The position numbers and the translations under genes were made by a program. Shown here piece by piece: positions 19,789-31,572 of a DNA stretch of 64,000 nucleotides (position 1 is its first letter; each line of letters starts with the position of its first letter). Source of the stretch: Lineus longissimus (taxonomy: Eukaryota > Nemertea > Pilidiophora > Heteronemertea > Lineidae). Where the stretch lies: positions 12,912,437-12,976,436 of the forward strand of contig NC_088313.1 of the NCBI RefSeq assembly GCF_910592395.1. Direction: 5' to 3'. The notes beneath the pieces are model-generated. The model was not told the origin of the DNA. It searched no databases and saw nothing but the letters and a program-made list of their open reading frames with translations.

Positions 19789-21187
19789 ATGTCGGTTTTT
19801 ATATTCGCAACCTATTTTGCAATAAAGACATTATTTGCTATCTGTTGTTGCGTACGCAACCGGTTAGACGCCAGGACGGCGGTACTTTCCGTCTTCGGTC
19901 AGGTTTTGTTCTCTTCTCTGTGTTGTTGCCCTACTGATAAGCCCGCACTGCCCTGTTTGATATAGGAATTTAGTTAGTCCTGGACTGGTTGGTTGCCTAC
20001 CGGGGTTAATAAGGCCAGTCCCCCAAACGTTTAGTATATTCAGTATGTTAGGTTTAATTACAACTTGTACGAATGACTCGTTCTATGGAACGAACATTAT
20101 CATTCGCGCAATGCGCCACTCGATGTTGGAATTTTGTCCAATTTGACTCGTACATTTTGTCGATAACATGCCTATGAAATACACACACTGGCATGGAACT
20201 AGCAACACTATGTGCGAAGTTCGAATTTATAAAATTATCAACGGTATATATCATTGGAGGAGTATGTTCGACTGGGCGAAAAGCGGCTAAACTTGAACCC
20301 TGAAAATGGACTACACATATGTACATATGATATTTTCAGAGCGAAATATCAAGGCAGTCTGTCCGCTCAAAGTGGTGTACATTTATGAACTGAAGGCCCT
20401 CCTAAAAAAAAGATTGGTTTTGATAAGGGCCTTGAAGATATTGAGGTCAGTGCAAGATGTCAGTCCCATTGGTAGCTCATTAACTCTGGACCGGCCACCG
20501 AAAATACCCGGCCACCATAGATCAGCGTAATTCAGTACTTGTACGTAATTCTAAACCGAGTTGGACTCGGAACGAGCCATGGCTCCAATTTAATGGAATC
20601 TGCAATCAATATTTTAATGTTTAGTAAGTATAAAATTGTTCAAACCTCTCTATTTTTCGACTGAGGAAAAACCCAACATGCATGACAAAAGTGATCTGCA
20701 TTATTTTTCTCGGACCATTTTCACATCGGCCGTGGCGGGGAGGAGGAAAAACGTTGCAATCTTTACAAATAAATATTATGTATTAAAAATGTGTTTTAAT
20801 GTGTTTGCGCCAATTTTTCCCAGATTCCGCAGTTTTCGTAGATTCCACTTAATTCTCATGGCAGTCGGGATGAGATGTGGAGTGGAGCACAACCTCTCTA
20901 TTATACATACACAGGGTATCCTAAAGAGGCATTATACACCTTTACGTTAATAAGTGGTTTATATAATCAAGATGCGTGCATTACTTATGACGATTGTTTT
21001 ATCAAGAGAGAGCGACAGCCTCCCATCTCCCACATGTATTAACTTCATAATTTGAACATACTGAACCAAAACGTCGAACTAGCAGAGGGGCACCTATCGG
21101 TCGTACCGTAATGTAAGGATCGATGGCCAGTTCCCAGCATGGGCGGCATCTGTATTTTACCACACAGGGCTAAGTGTCATAGTCACA

Positions 21188-22189
21188 GTGGCTCTTTTTC
21201 ATTACTCCTTGACACCTCATCGTAACGTCTACGTCTACAGCCAAGATGATATAAGCGGAGATTTTAAACTGAAGCATCGTTTTCATTTTAACGAGCTCGC
21301 ATACATTGCTGGCGAATATGGCAATGAGTCATAGGTGTTAGCACTTATCGTGGACGGAATCTGTCTCTGAAAAATTTCGAGCATTTCAATTCGATTTGAT
21401 TGGAAGTGGCAATTTCCGAGAGTTTATTCTACCGTATGGTGAACTTGAGAAAAGCGTCTCTCCAAAGAATTCGAGGTTCGAATATTTCAAAATGGTGTCA
21501 TGTGGTGAGAATGTTTTCTTGGAGTTGACCTTTCGATGCAAATTTCAGAAGCAGAAAAACAGGGGAAAAGACCTGTTTATGTCTTTGTTAAATTGGTATA
21601 AAATAGTAAACATAGAGTTTGTTCTTAAACTTCGGTATGTTAAAAGCCTAAAAGAGATAAACACTACTCTCCTGTGCCTGAAGTCGAAAGTGCTTTATTA
21701 TCTGATATGGATGACATCATGTTAGAGGATATCCGATGTGATTTGAATGGTTATCTCTATAAATCATCAGCTAGAACACACTCCATCACCATCTTAGAAA
21801 AACCGTACGAGTATCATAAATCCACGTCGATTATCTTACGTGATGATTTGTTGAGAAAATTGGGAGACTCCGCAATTCTGTCTTTGCTAGGATTATATAA
21901 TGTCGTCGTTGAGGTTCATCGAGCGAAGTTCGTTACCATGAATTTAATGTAGCGTCCTAAGGGTAGCTTCAGGCTGAATCCTAAGGATCACGCTCTATTT
22001 CTGTTTAGGTTGCAATTGGGGCCATGCCTAGATGAATCCGAGGTGGAAGCTAAGAATACGTTATTGATGACCTTCCGTGACCCTTTTGTCTCAAATCATT
22101 GGTTAATTGTTGATGCTAATGAAAGATTATTTGCCTGGCCCAAATTCGGTACTGGTAAGCAAATGACCGCAAAATTATTTACTCTGTAA
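21188..22189 (+). pseudogene. Long exon, unit 2, broken
   Basis: Matches the long exon of units 1 and 3 along its whole length but is disabled: a 2-base loss near 21327, a further 1-base loss near 21358, a 2-base gain near 21663, and an in-frame TAG at 21951-21953 in the variable stretch where units 1 and 3 differ by one whole codon. The terminal stop is conserved at 22187-22189. The upstream acceptor-like sequence is unchanged. Confidence 0.8.
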
Positions 22190-23632
22190 CGAAGTGCTCG
22201 CGTGGACTTATATGGTTTTTAAAGCTGAGCTGCACGAACACATCTCACAGTAGCTGATTAAGAAATTAAGGTGAGACGGATACGGCACAGCTGTGGATGC
22301 AATATTTCAGACTGCACCAATGTCTAATAATTCATTAGTAACGTTCATTTTTCGGAACTTGCCAACGAGAATCTTTGTTTAAATGCTTATATATACGCAT
22401 TCCAGTCTCCACCGTAAGGCATTGCCGTGTTGCATAAATAATTTCATTGATATTCCGGGAGATATGATTGTCGCAATAGGTATTGTGAGGGAAATTACAA
22501 ATGCAGTAAAGTGTTTTTCGGATCATTTAGATCGGGCCATATTTACTTAGCTCTTCTCCTGTCACTAAATTGTAATAGTGTGATCACCAAGATTATAATA
22601 ATGTTACACAGCCTTGGGCAGCTAGTTGACCGGGTTTAGTTGACACCCTAAAGGAGCATTGGTTAGGCCAACCTAACGGATGTTTAGTAATCTAGTTTTG
22701 TGCAACACCACTATCTTTTAATAAATGTGATGTGGTCACATTCCTTAGTTCTACTAAGTGCCCTCGGGCAGACGAGATGAAAAACGCTATGAGCAAGTCG
22801 AGGACAGACTCTCATTTGAATGACGATCGCCGTATTTGAGAGATCATCTTTCAAATGAGAGTCTGAAAAGAGTCAGTTCGCCCACTAAACTGTTTTAATT
22901 GCAATACAACGCAATAGCTGGAACTTGAAAGTGAAAGAAAGCGCTATTCGGAGGTTTCAGTTTGCATGTTCTTTTATTGACGGTCATGGCCTCAATGCAC
23001 CATATAATACAATCCATCAGAATACAAAACGGACGGAGAATTTTTCGAGGGGGACATTTTCCACTTCTACGCTGTACTGGATTGTGTGACCCAGTTCAAT
23101 TTTGTCATTGAACAATTGAGTTCACCATCGCGTTGCAAGGATATCTGGACGGTTATCTTCATTGAATCGGAGTTTACGTCCTCGTTTCGAAGATGTCTGT
23201 TCGCCGTCGTCACCGAGTTGGAGTTCATCCTCACGTTCGTGTTTCAACGATCGCTGGTCGAGTGTAGTCACCGAGACAGAGCTTCTGACCACGTTTCAAC
23301 GATCTCAGGTTGATTATTGTCACCGAGTCGAAGTTCATGCAAATCTTTTGATCGTTGTGTTTGTATTTTTTATGTCTATTTTAGACTACTTCTCAATGTT
23401 GACTAGATGCATGATTTGCTTTAATGTTATCATTAATCCTGTGGTTCTGGTTATCATTCAATCGCGAAGCTTTCAAGACTCCTGGGATCACTTGATGAGC
23501 ATGGTTAATTGTGAGATAGAAGACACTTGCCAGTAAGTTGAAGTGTGATTTAGATTTGATCGAAACCTTCCGACATCCGCGTTCATTCAGGTATATATGG
23601 TCAGGTCAGCTACCGTCTGCGATCTCATGTTA
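22190..23632 (+). other. Unit 2 spacer
   Basis: Corresponds to 2685-3020 joined to 11603-12746 of unit 1, which proves the Ngaro-like element was inserted there. It includes the ~65-bp degenerate tandem repeat at about 23150-23350. No gene seen. Confidence 0.6.
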
Positions 23633-25165
23633 TTACTCCATTCCCGATTGAGGGTCCCATGGAATCGCAACGTTTAGCTCAACTCTGCTCATTGTACTTT
23701 TTAAAATTGTATGGCCTGCGATTCTGTCAGGTCCGGCCAATGGCCTGCCACTGGCAAACCTGTAGACCAGTGCAACCTGCTCAGGGTCGGACAATCGGCG
23801 GCTAAACCGGTACCCCAACCAGAGTCTTTGACTTTGGTGTGGAGGGTGGCCAGACACCAAGATGGAACTAAATCCGTCTTAAGAGCTGATGAGCTCATTG
23901 TCGAGCCCTTGGCCATCTATCGACTCCTGGTGTGGAGATGGGCTCTGCGAGGAGTTACCCAGCCCGTGAATCAAAATGGCAAGGAAAACAACGAAATCCA
24001 TACTGGATCGGACGCGTCCCGGGTTATGAACGTCCGCGCCTACCATCAGCCAGGGTAGAGGTGATAAACGTGCACTGGCACCAGACACCCATAATCTGTC
24101 TTCGGCGACAGAACATCGTTATCGGAAAATGGCATGTGCGAACCCTGAATGCTGCGGACAAGGTCGAACAGCTCGAGTATGAACTTCAGCGGTACAGGTG
24201 GAACATTGTTGGTCTGGCTGTGGCCAGGCTCACTGGTACAGGTGAGATGACAAAAGCTGATGGACACAGACTCTTCTTGATTGGTCAACATTCCTAGCGT
24301 GGGCATGGAACAGCAGGCTTGGTTCATAAGGACACGGCTCCAGCAGTTCTAAAAGCAACTAATTGGTAGCTCCTATTGCACCAACTGTGAAATTACTAAA
24401 AACTAACCAATAATTAGTTGTTCCAACTAAAAAGGGTATAGTAAAACTACCATTAAAATGGTTAAGAATTACCATAGTTAAAACAACTAATTTCACAGTC
24501 AGTGTAATAGCAACCACATGTAACAGAGATGTAAAACATAACTATAATTAGTTACTTTTACTATTTAATTTTAAATAGAGTACTGACCAGTCTCCAACCG
24601 TATGATGACTGTGAGGATCAACGCAAAACCATTCAACCTGTCAGTTGTCCAGATCTACGCTCCAACAAGCTATGGTTCCGAGGACAGGATGAATGGCTTT
24701 TACGACGATTTCATGGCTACTATGCAGTCTCTCTCAATGTAGGACATTATTCTGGTAGTCGGGGGCTGTTACGCAAAAATCGGCACTGACGCCTCAGACT
24801 AATTGAAAGGCAACGTCGGGAGATTTTGCTCAGGAGTAACAAACAAGAGGGGCCTCCGGCTAACTGAATTTGCTGGATTCAACGAACTCGCCAACACCTT
24901 CCAGCCTCAAAAACCCAGTCGAAAGACAACCTGACATTCTCCTAGTGGTAACACACACAACATGATCGACTACATTATGGTTACGAAAAGGTTCATGAGC
25001 AGCATGAACATGGCTAAGACCAGGACCTATCCAAGAGCAGATGTTGGATTTGACCATGAGCCTGTCCTCAACCCAATGGCACTTTTACAATCCTCGTGGC
25101 AAGCTACAATCCACGCCCGAGTTGTCCCTTTGAGACACTGCATTATGCTAAATGACCTTGAATGA
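23633..25165 (+). pseudogene. Non-LTR endonuclease fragment (unit 2)
   Basis: Same layout as the unit 1 fragment: NIVIGKWHVRTLNAADKVEQ, a stop at 24295, the hairpin MITE, then MMTVRINAKPFNLSVVQIYA, a new stop after MQSLSM, and HNMIDYIMVTKRFMSS. There is more decay than in unit 1 (GCNAK has become GCYAK). No RT. Confidence 0.7.
24355..24584. mobile_element. Hairpin MITE in the endonuclease fragment (unit 2)
   Basis: Orthologous to 15781-16010, with the same edges (TCTAAAA before, CCAGTCTCC after) and the same inverted arms. Confidence 0.7.
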
Positions 25166-26873
25166 CGTGTGACAGTGAGAGACTGATATTTCTGCTCCTA
25201 TGGCGGAATTTCAAATGTTAATTGCTTAAAGGAATTGGCGGCTTTTTATTGCAGTATGTTTGTTCTTCCTCTGTCTCATTATGAGTAAACTATTTTTCTG
25301 AACGAGTTTGATGCTTTTCCAATTTTTATTTCAGCTCTTAGATAGTAGAAAAACGCGTTATTCATTATTTCTAGTACGCACACGTCTTGGCGCGAAAGAC
25401 CTTTCCCGCCACGTGAGTGCAGGCTGATATCCGAGTTCACAATAAACCCCGCTATCAAGACGCAACGTCATATCCATTTATCTTCGCATTTGCGGGGTAA
25501 CCAAGCGCCATCAGCGTGACGACGGAAAATTCGAGATCAACACCAAGAGGTCACAGGGTAGATCCATGGCTCCAGGAAACGCTTTACTAGGGCATCTATC
25601 CACGTGGAAATGGTCGTCGCATGTAGAGCTAACTCGGGTCAAATCGGGGTCAACATCGAAAAAGGGTGATAATTCAGTCAGATTTTGAATTTGTCCTCTT
25701 TTTGTGCAATTTGTTGATGGAAACTACTTAATATATAGATTAAGAGATGACTGGGCAGCCGACAGCTGAAGAATATTGCCCTTAATAATGCCAATGGTCT
25801 TTTAATGCCAACCCGCTTTAAAGTCTTAATTGGGCATCTCATAAAACATAACCCATGCTGGAATGCAAACAGGATTTTAAAAGTAGGAAGCAGATGTTTA
25901 GACGTTTATGCTATACCCGATTAAACGACTGATAAAACGATAGAGATGATATATACTTGTTCACAAAACTGAATAAGATCTTAACGATCTAATACATAAC
26001 TTATCTCGATTTTGGCCCGTGAGATACTCTATAATTGATTCATGTCGCATGCAGTTACCTGCGATGACCACCGTAGACATGGTAAATGAGTGAGTTTTGT
26101 CACATGCAATCATTATCACCGGTCGTAGTGACAAAAAACACTAGTCTGCTTTAGGTTCAATGATCTGGATCACAAATAGCTACGTAACTACATTTTGTAT
26201 ATATATTAACATGCGCATGGGGTCTGATTCTAATCTGCGATATCGATTATCAAAGCACTCGACGTCAAAATATAAAGGTTTTCTTTGATGATTCAATAAT
26301 TAAATGCAATTATTGACACTAGTTGTGTTGTTATTCATTAAACGTTGTCTTGTTAAAGCTACAGTTATCGTGTCATCAGGATCTATTGCATCGATAGTGT
26401 CTGTTGCAGCAAAACTAGGAGGTGACTAAGTATGCTATGTTCGGCCTTGTTCCTGATCAGTGTTGTAGCGGAGCCAGTCTGAAGTTGTGGGGAAAAATAT
26501 TTCTTTCCGTCATCATGTCGACTGTTTTCCCCGACAATAGAGCCACAACTGCAGCTCCGGCTCTATAGAGGCGCTGATCAGGAATAAAAGAGGCTAATTG
26601 TGCTTTGGAATTGGATCCGAGGCTTAGGGTCTATATTGAGATACCAATACCCTTTACCTTGTTGCTAAAATTTCGTCGAAACCCGCGCCGGTTTACAAAT
26701 CTAAAATACCTTTTTTTCAGTATTCAAAATTTGTGAGATCAAGATATTTTGGAATTGATTTACTTTTGGCAAGCTCTTGACCAAACAAAACCGGATATGC
26801 CAAATTATTCTTTTCGCATGGTAAATGTGTGCTTTACCTTTGATATATGTTGTTATGAATCACGTGTACGCTC
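25166..26873 (+). other. Unit 2 spacer upstream of the mariner mini-element
   Basis: Aligned with 16598-18302 throughout, with small indels only. No ORF of interest. Confidence 0.5.
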
Positions 26874-26875
26874 TA

Positions 26876-26962
26876 CAGACTGGCCCTGAATTATTTTCCT
26901 TTGGACAATAGAATTTTATTGTGTATCCATTGTGTGAAGGAAAATAATTTTTGGCCACCCCG
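26876..26962. mobile_element. Mariner-type mini-element (unit 2)
   Basis: Orthologous to 18305-18391, TA-flanked, ends CAGACTGGCCCTG and TTGGCCACCCCG. Confidence 0.75.
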
Positions 26963-27064
26963 TATAAAACGTCCTTGGTTTCAGCAGATGTGCCTGGAAT
27001 TTTACCGACGAATGTTTGGTGTCACCGCTAACTGCAGTATTAGCGTATTTGATTTGTGCACAAA

Positions 27065-27862
27065 TGCATTCGAGATATTCATGTACGCACGTGCCATGCA
27101 AAATGCTGCATTTTTATTTATTTGTTTAAGTACAATAAATTATAACTATAAATTATAAGGCTTTATAACAAGAACATGATTATTGTATAGTTACAGTCAA
27201 AAACGAGTCACTCTGTGCATAATACATTTATCAACTGTTCTACCTCTACTCTTTGTAGAATAGCAAAATCCCTCAGTCGCGCATTCTCAATTAGTCCCTA
27301 ATTACTGGTCCGTTAGGCTCCCTTTCCTCGAATGTCACTTTCTTGACAGGTAAATTATCAATAGTAAACCCGAAAGTCACATACTTTCGTCAGATTTCGT
27401 GACGCACTCGTTCCTCCCAGAAGAGTCAGTTCAACACTTATTTATATTCTCTTGCTTTCACTGTCCATACAGCTTTTTAAAAATCTCACAAATCTCTTAA
27501 AAACCTGGACATCGGACTGTTCGTCTCTACAAATAGGCGGCAGCAATATACGATGGGTTCTGAAGGGTAACCTGAATAACTTTCGAATGCAATTTCTCCA
27601 AGCGGTGTTGAATCTGATAAAAGATCGGTGAGAAAAGTCCCACAGTGCGCTACCGTTCAATGACATAACATAAGGTTTAAACAGCCTGTACTTTACTTCG
27701 AAATCACAGAAACCGAATAATGATATCATACAGTTTGTTCGCTTGTACATTTCCGCGATGACGTCGTTAAAGACGTTATCCTTAACGTCAACGTTATCCT
27801 TAACGTTAACATAACCAGGAGGCTCTTGTTTGTGTTTAAAAAAACTCTCAGTTCGCAAAGAG
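27065..27862 (-). mobile_element. 5'-truncated Jockey/CR1-like non-LTR insertion (unit 2 only)
   Basis: Unit 1 reads GTGCACAAAGAGGCC at this place without a break, so the ~800 bp is an insertion. Its minus strand encodes the last part of a non-LTR ORF2 (27442 to ~27862): YRLFKPYVMSLNGSALWDF then AWRNCIRKLFRLPFRTH, the region after the RT in Jockey/CR1-like proteins. The 3' side is AT-rich with TTTATTTATTTG. No RT catalytic motifs remain, and a clean target duplication was not found. Confidence 0.75.
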
Positions 27863-28400
27863 AAAGAGGCCAAATATGATTTGTGACACGAAATTTTTTT
27901 GAATGCCACTTCGACAATCAAATCGTCATTGATCCATTCCCGAAATATGCTTCTTTTAACAGAAAATTTCGCGTTCAGGAAGTTTACACAAATTTCGCGA
28001 GTAGGTCATGATCACAAAAATATTCAGCCGCAAAAATCATTTCCTTTTCAGCAAGAATTCCATGTCATTGTTGCCATAATGGCATTGCATCCAGCTACAG
28101 GCCCTATTTCGATCGAGGTGATTAAAGAGACTGCGTATACAGTGTACTCTTCGCAATTAGCACGTATCGTAATGACTCCTAAAAACCACAAATTCCACAT
28201 GTCTTGAATAGTGCCCAACAATCGTTAGTCCTGGGTGCACCTTAAGTGCACCCACGACCAATCTTGGTGTACCTTAACTTCACTTAAAGATCCGTATGTG
28301 CACCGAGTGTGAAATTCGCACCGATTAAAAACCGGTTGCAAATGGTATGTTTGTCTCGAATTGAAGCAAATCTGAACATTTGCTCTATTCCCCCCTTAAA

Positions 28401-28480
28401 ATCTTACGAGTTCAGTCAATTCTTCGATATGGAGAGGCATGCTCGACGATATTCAGATGTACGTTGCCTCTTTCACCACA
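28401..28480 (+). pseudogene. Partial duplicate of the PAN exon (upstream of unit 3)
   Basis: Same truncated exon copy as at 19028-19110, same frame-shifting bases, ~320 bp before the full exon. It was therefore present in the unit before the last duplication. Confidence 0.65.
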
Positions 28481-28720
28481 TAAATTACACTAAAAGCCTT
28501 CATAGAATTTGTTCATCTTATAGTATATAGGTTGTCCTTTACAATCCCTATACAGATGCTGTATCGGTATAGATTGTATATAGCCTATGGACCATTTTCT
28601 TTAAAGATTTGCAACAGAGAGTTTTGTCTGTGGCATTAATTTGCGATGACACCATCAATATCTCGAGAAAGAAGGTCTTCAAATCAAGAATTCTAAATGT
28701 TGAGTTTGTAAACCCTGTAA

Positions 28721-29053
28721 ATACAATTCATAACTAAATGGGAGTTATTGCACGTCCTGATCAACATGGCCAGAGCTTCAGCAAGTTTAGTGTTTTCCTC
28801 ATTTCAATTGATGACAATGGACATTAACGGAACTGATAACAATCTGACTTTCGCAACCTTACCAGTTCAGTCAATTCTTCGATGTGGTATGGCATGCTCG
28901 AATATTCAGATGTGCGATACCTTTTTCACCACTCCCCAGAACGGCCATGACGGCCATGATCAAACGGGAACCTGTCATCTTCACAAGGATTCTGCTACCA
29001 ATGACTGGACTTGCAGAGACGGGAAAACAGGACATTGGCTCTGGAAAAAGCAG
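28721..29053 (+). pseudogene. PAN exon, unit 3, start codons lost
   Basis: All 111 codons align with unit 1 and the cysteine pattern is intact (SILRCGMACSN, CHLHKD, WTCRDG), with a conserved CAG/GTATAG donor. Both potential start ATGs have become ATA (28721 and 28730). The first in-frame ATG is now within MARASASLV, which would remove the hydrophobic part of the signal peptide. The exon may be expressed without secretion, or not at all. Confidence 0.6.
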
Positions 29054-29058
29054 GTATA

Positions 29059-29180
29059 GGGTGATATGAATAAAGACTAGCAAATGCTTTTGCTTCAGTT
29101 TTGTACAGAAAAGCCTAGTGAAAATCTATATGGAGATTTAGATAAAATCATTTGCTAGTCTTTGTTCATAATCACTCATC
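29059..29180. mobile_element. Intron MITE (unit 3)
   Basis: Same 122-bp element and position as 19667-19788. Six bases between donor and MITE differ (TATA instead of TAGCCAAT). Confidence 0.8.
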
Positions 29181-30570
29181 ATGTCGGTTTTTATATTCGC
29201 AACCTATTTTGCAATAAAGACATGATTTGCTATCTGTTGTTGCGTACGCAACCGGTTAGACGCCAGGACGGCGGTACTTTCCGTCTTCGGTCAGGTTTTG
29301 TTCTCTTCTCTGTGTTGTTGCCCTACTGACAAGCCCGCACTGCCCTGTCTGATTTAGTTAGTCGGCCTGGACTGGTTGGTTGCCTACCAGGACTAGTAAG
29401 GCCAGTCCCCCAAACGTTTAGTATATTTAGTATGTTAGGTTTAATTACAGCTTGTATGAATGACTCGTTCTATGGAACGATCATTATCATTCGCGCAATG
29501 CGCCACTCGATGTTGGAATTTTGTCCAATTTGACTCGTTCATTTTGTCGATAACATGCCTATGAAATACACACACTGGCATGGAACTAGCAACACTATGT
29601 GCGAAGTTCGAATTTATAAACTTATCAACAGAATATATAATTGGAGGAGTATGTTCGACTGGGCGAAAAGCGGCTAAACTTGAACCCTGAAAATGGACTA
29701 CACATATGTACATATGATATTTATAGAGCGAAATATCCAGGCAGTCTGTCCGCTCAAGGTGGTGTACATTTATGAACTGAAGGCCCTCCTAAAAAGATTG
29801 GTTTTGATAAGGGCCTTGAAGATATTGAGGTCAGTGCAAGATGTCAGTCCCATTGGTAGCTCATTAACTCTGGACCGGCCACCGAATACCCGGCCACCAT
29901 AGATCAGCGTAATTCAGTACGTGTACGTAATTCTACCTCCGAGTTGGACTCAGAACGAGCCATGACTCCAATTTAGTGGAATCTGCAATCAATATTTTAA
30001 TGTTTAGTAAGTATAAAATTGTTCAAACCACTCTATTTTTCGACTGAGGAATAAACCCAACATGCATGACAAAAGTGATCTGCATTATTTTCCTCGGACC
30101 ATTTCCACATCGGTCGTGGCGGGGGGAGGAAAAACGTTGCAATCTTTACAAATAAATATTATGTATTAAAAATGTGTTTTAATGTGTTTGCGCCAATTTT
30201 TCCCAGATTCCGCAGTTTTCGTAGATTCCACTTAATTCTCATGGCCGTCAGGATGAGATGTGGAGTGGAGCACAACCTCTCTATTATACATACACAGGGT
30301 ATCCTAAAGAGGCATTATACACCTTTACGTTAATAAGTGGTTTATATAATCAAGATGCGTGCATTACTTATGACGATTGTTTTATCAAGAGAGAGCGACA
30401 GCCTCCCATCTCCCACATGTATTAACTTCATAATTTGAACATACTGAACCAAAACGTCGAACTAGCAGAGGGGCACCTATCGGTCGTACCGTAATGTAAG
30501 GATCGATGGCCAGTTCCCAGCATGGGCGGCATCTGTATTTTACCACACAGGGCTAAGTGTCATAGTCACA

Positions 30571-31572
30571 GTGGCTCTTTTTCATTACGCCTTGACACCT
30601 CATCGTAACGTCTACGTCTACAGCCAAGATGATATAAGCGGAGATTTTAAACTGATGTATCATTTTCATTTTAACGAGCTCGCATACATTGCTGGCGAAT
30701 ATGGCAATGATGTCATAGGTGTTAGCACTCATCGTGGACGGAAATCTGTCTCTGAAAAATTTCGAGCATTTCAATTCGATTTGATTGGAAGTGGCAATTG
30801 CCGAGAGTTGATTCTACCGTATGGTGAACTTGAGAAAAGCGTCGGTCCAAAGAATTCGAGGTTCAAATATTTCCAAATGGTGTCATGTGGTGAGAATGTT
30901 TTCTTGGAGTTGACCTTTCGATGCAAATTTCAGAAGCACAAAAACAGGGGAAAAGACCTATTTATGTCTTGGTTAAATTGGTATAAAATAGTAAACATAG
31001 GGTTTGTTCTTAAACTTCGGTATGTTAAAAGCCTAAAAGAGATAAACTACTCTCCTGTACCTGAAGTCGAAAGTGCTATATTATCTGATATGGATGACAT
31101 CATGTTAGAGGATATCCGATGTGATTTGAATGGTTATCTCTATAAATCATCAGCTAGAACACACTCCATCACCTTCTTAGAAAAACCGTACGAGTATAAT
31201 AAATCCGCGTCGATTATCTTACGTGATGATTTGTTGAGAAAATTGGGAGACTCCGCAATTCTGTCTTTGCTAGGATTATATAATGTCGTCGTTGAGGTTC
31301 ACAGGGCGAAGTTCGTTACCATGAATTCAATGCAGAGTCCAAAGGGTCGCTTCAGGCTGAATCCTAAGAATCACGCTCTATTTCTGTTTAGGTTGCAATT
31401 GGGGCCATGCCTAGATGAATCCGAGGTGGAAGCTAAGAATACGTTATTGATGACCTTACGTGACCCTTTTGTCTCCAACCATTGGTTAATAGTCGGTGCG
31501 AATGAAAGATTATTTGCCTGGCCCAAATTCGGTACTGCTAAGCAAATGACCGCCAAGGTATTTACTCTGTAA
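30571..31572 (+). CDS. Long exon (unit 3): unrecognised ~333-residue family
   Basis: Open from before the GTG at 30571 to TAA at 31572, 333 codons, aligned with unit 1 except for one missing codon near VTMNSMQSPKGRF. As in unit 1 there is no early ATG and the same acceptor-like sequence precedes it, so it is best read as a terminal exon. Conserved blocks include DIRCDLNGYLYKSSARTHS, YNVVVEVHRA, LFLFRLQLGPCLDESEV and FAWPKFGTAKQMTAKVFTL. The fold and function are unknown. Unlike its unit 2 neighbour it has no disabling change. Confidence 0.6.
   Translation: MALFHYALTPHRNVYVYSQDDISGDFKLMYHFHFNELAYIAGEYGNDVIGVSTHRGRKSVSEKFRAFQFDLIGSGNCRELILPYGELEKSVGPKNSRFKYFQMVSCGENVFLELTFRCKFQKHKNRGKDLFMSWLNWYKIVNIGFVLKLRYVKSLKEINYSPVPEVESAILSDMDDIMLEDIRCDLNGYLYKSSARTHSITFLEKPYEYNKSASIILRDDLLRKLGDSAILSLLGLYNVVVEVHRAKFVTMNSMQSPKGRFRLNPKNHALFLFRLQLGPCLDESEVEAKNTLLMTLRDPFVSNHWLIVGANERLFAWPKFGTAKQMTAKVFTL

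Larger units (their letters stand above)
19339..28707 (+). repeat. Tandem segmental duplication, unit 2
   Basis: Full-length unit of 9.37 kb, of which about 800 bp (27065-27862) is a later non-LTR insertion. It serves as the empty-site reference for the Ngaro-like and palindromic insertions in unit 1. It carries the intron MITE shared only with unit 3. Confidence 0.9.

Noticed and set aside
20054-29713. 90-codon minus-strand ORFs conserved in units 2 and 3
   Set aside because: The equivalent in unit 1 is broken and there is no known motif; conservation follows from the recent duplication.
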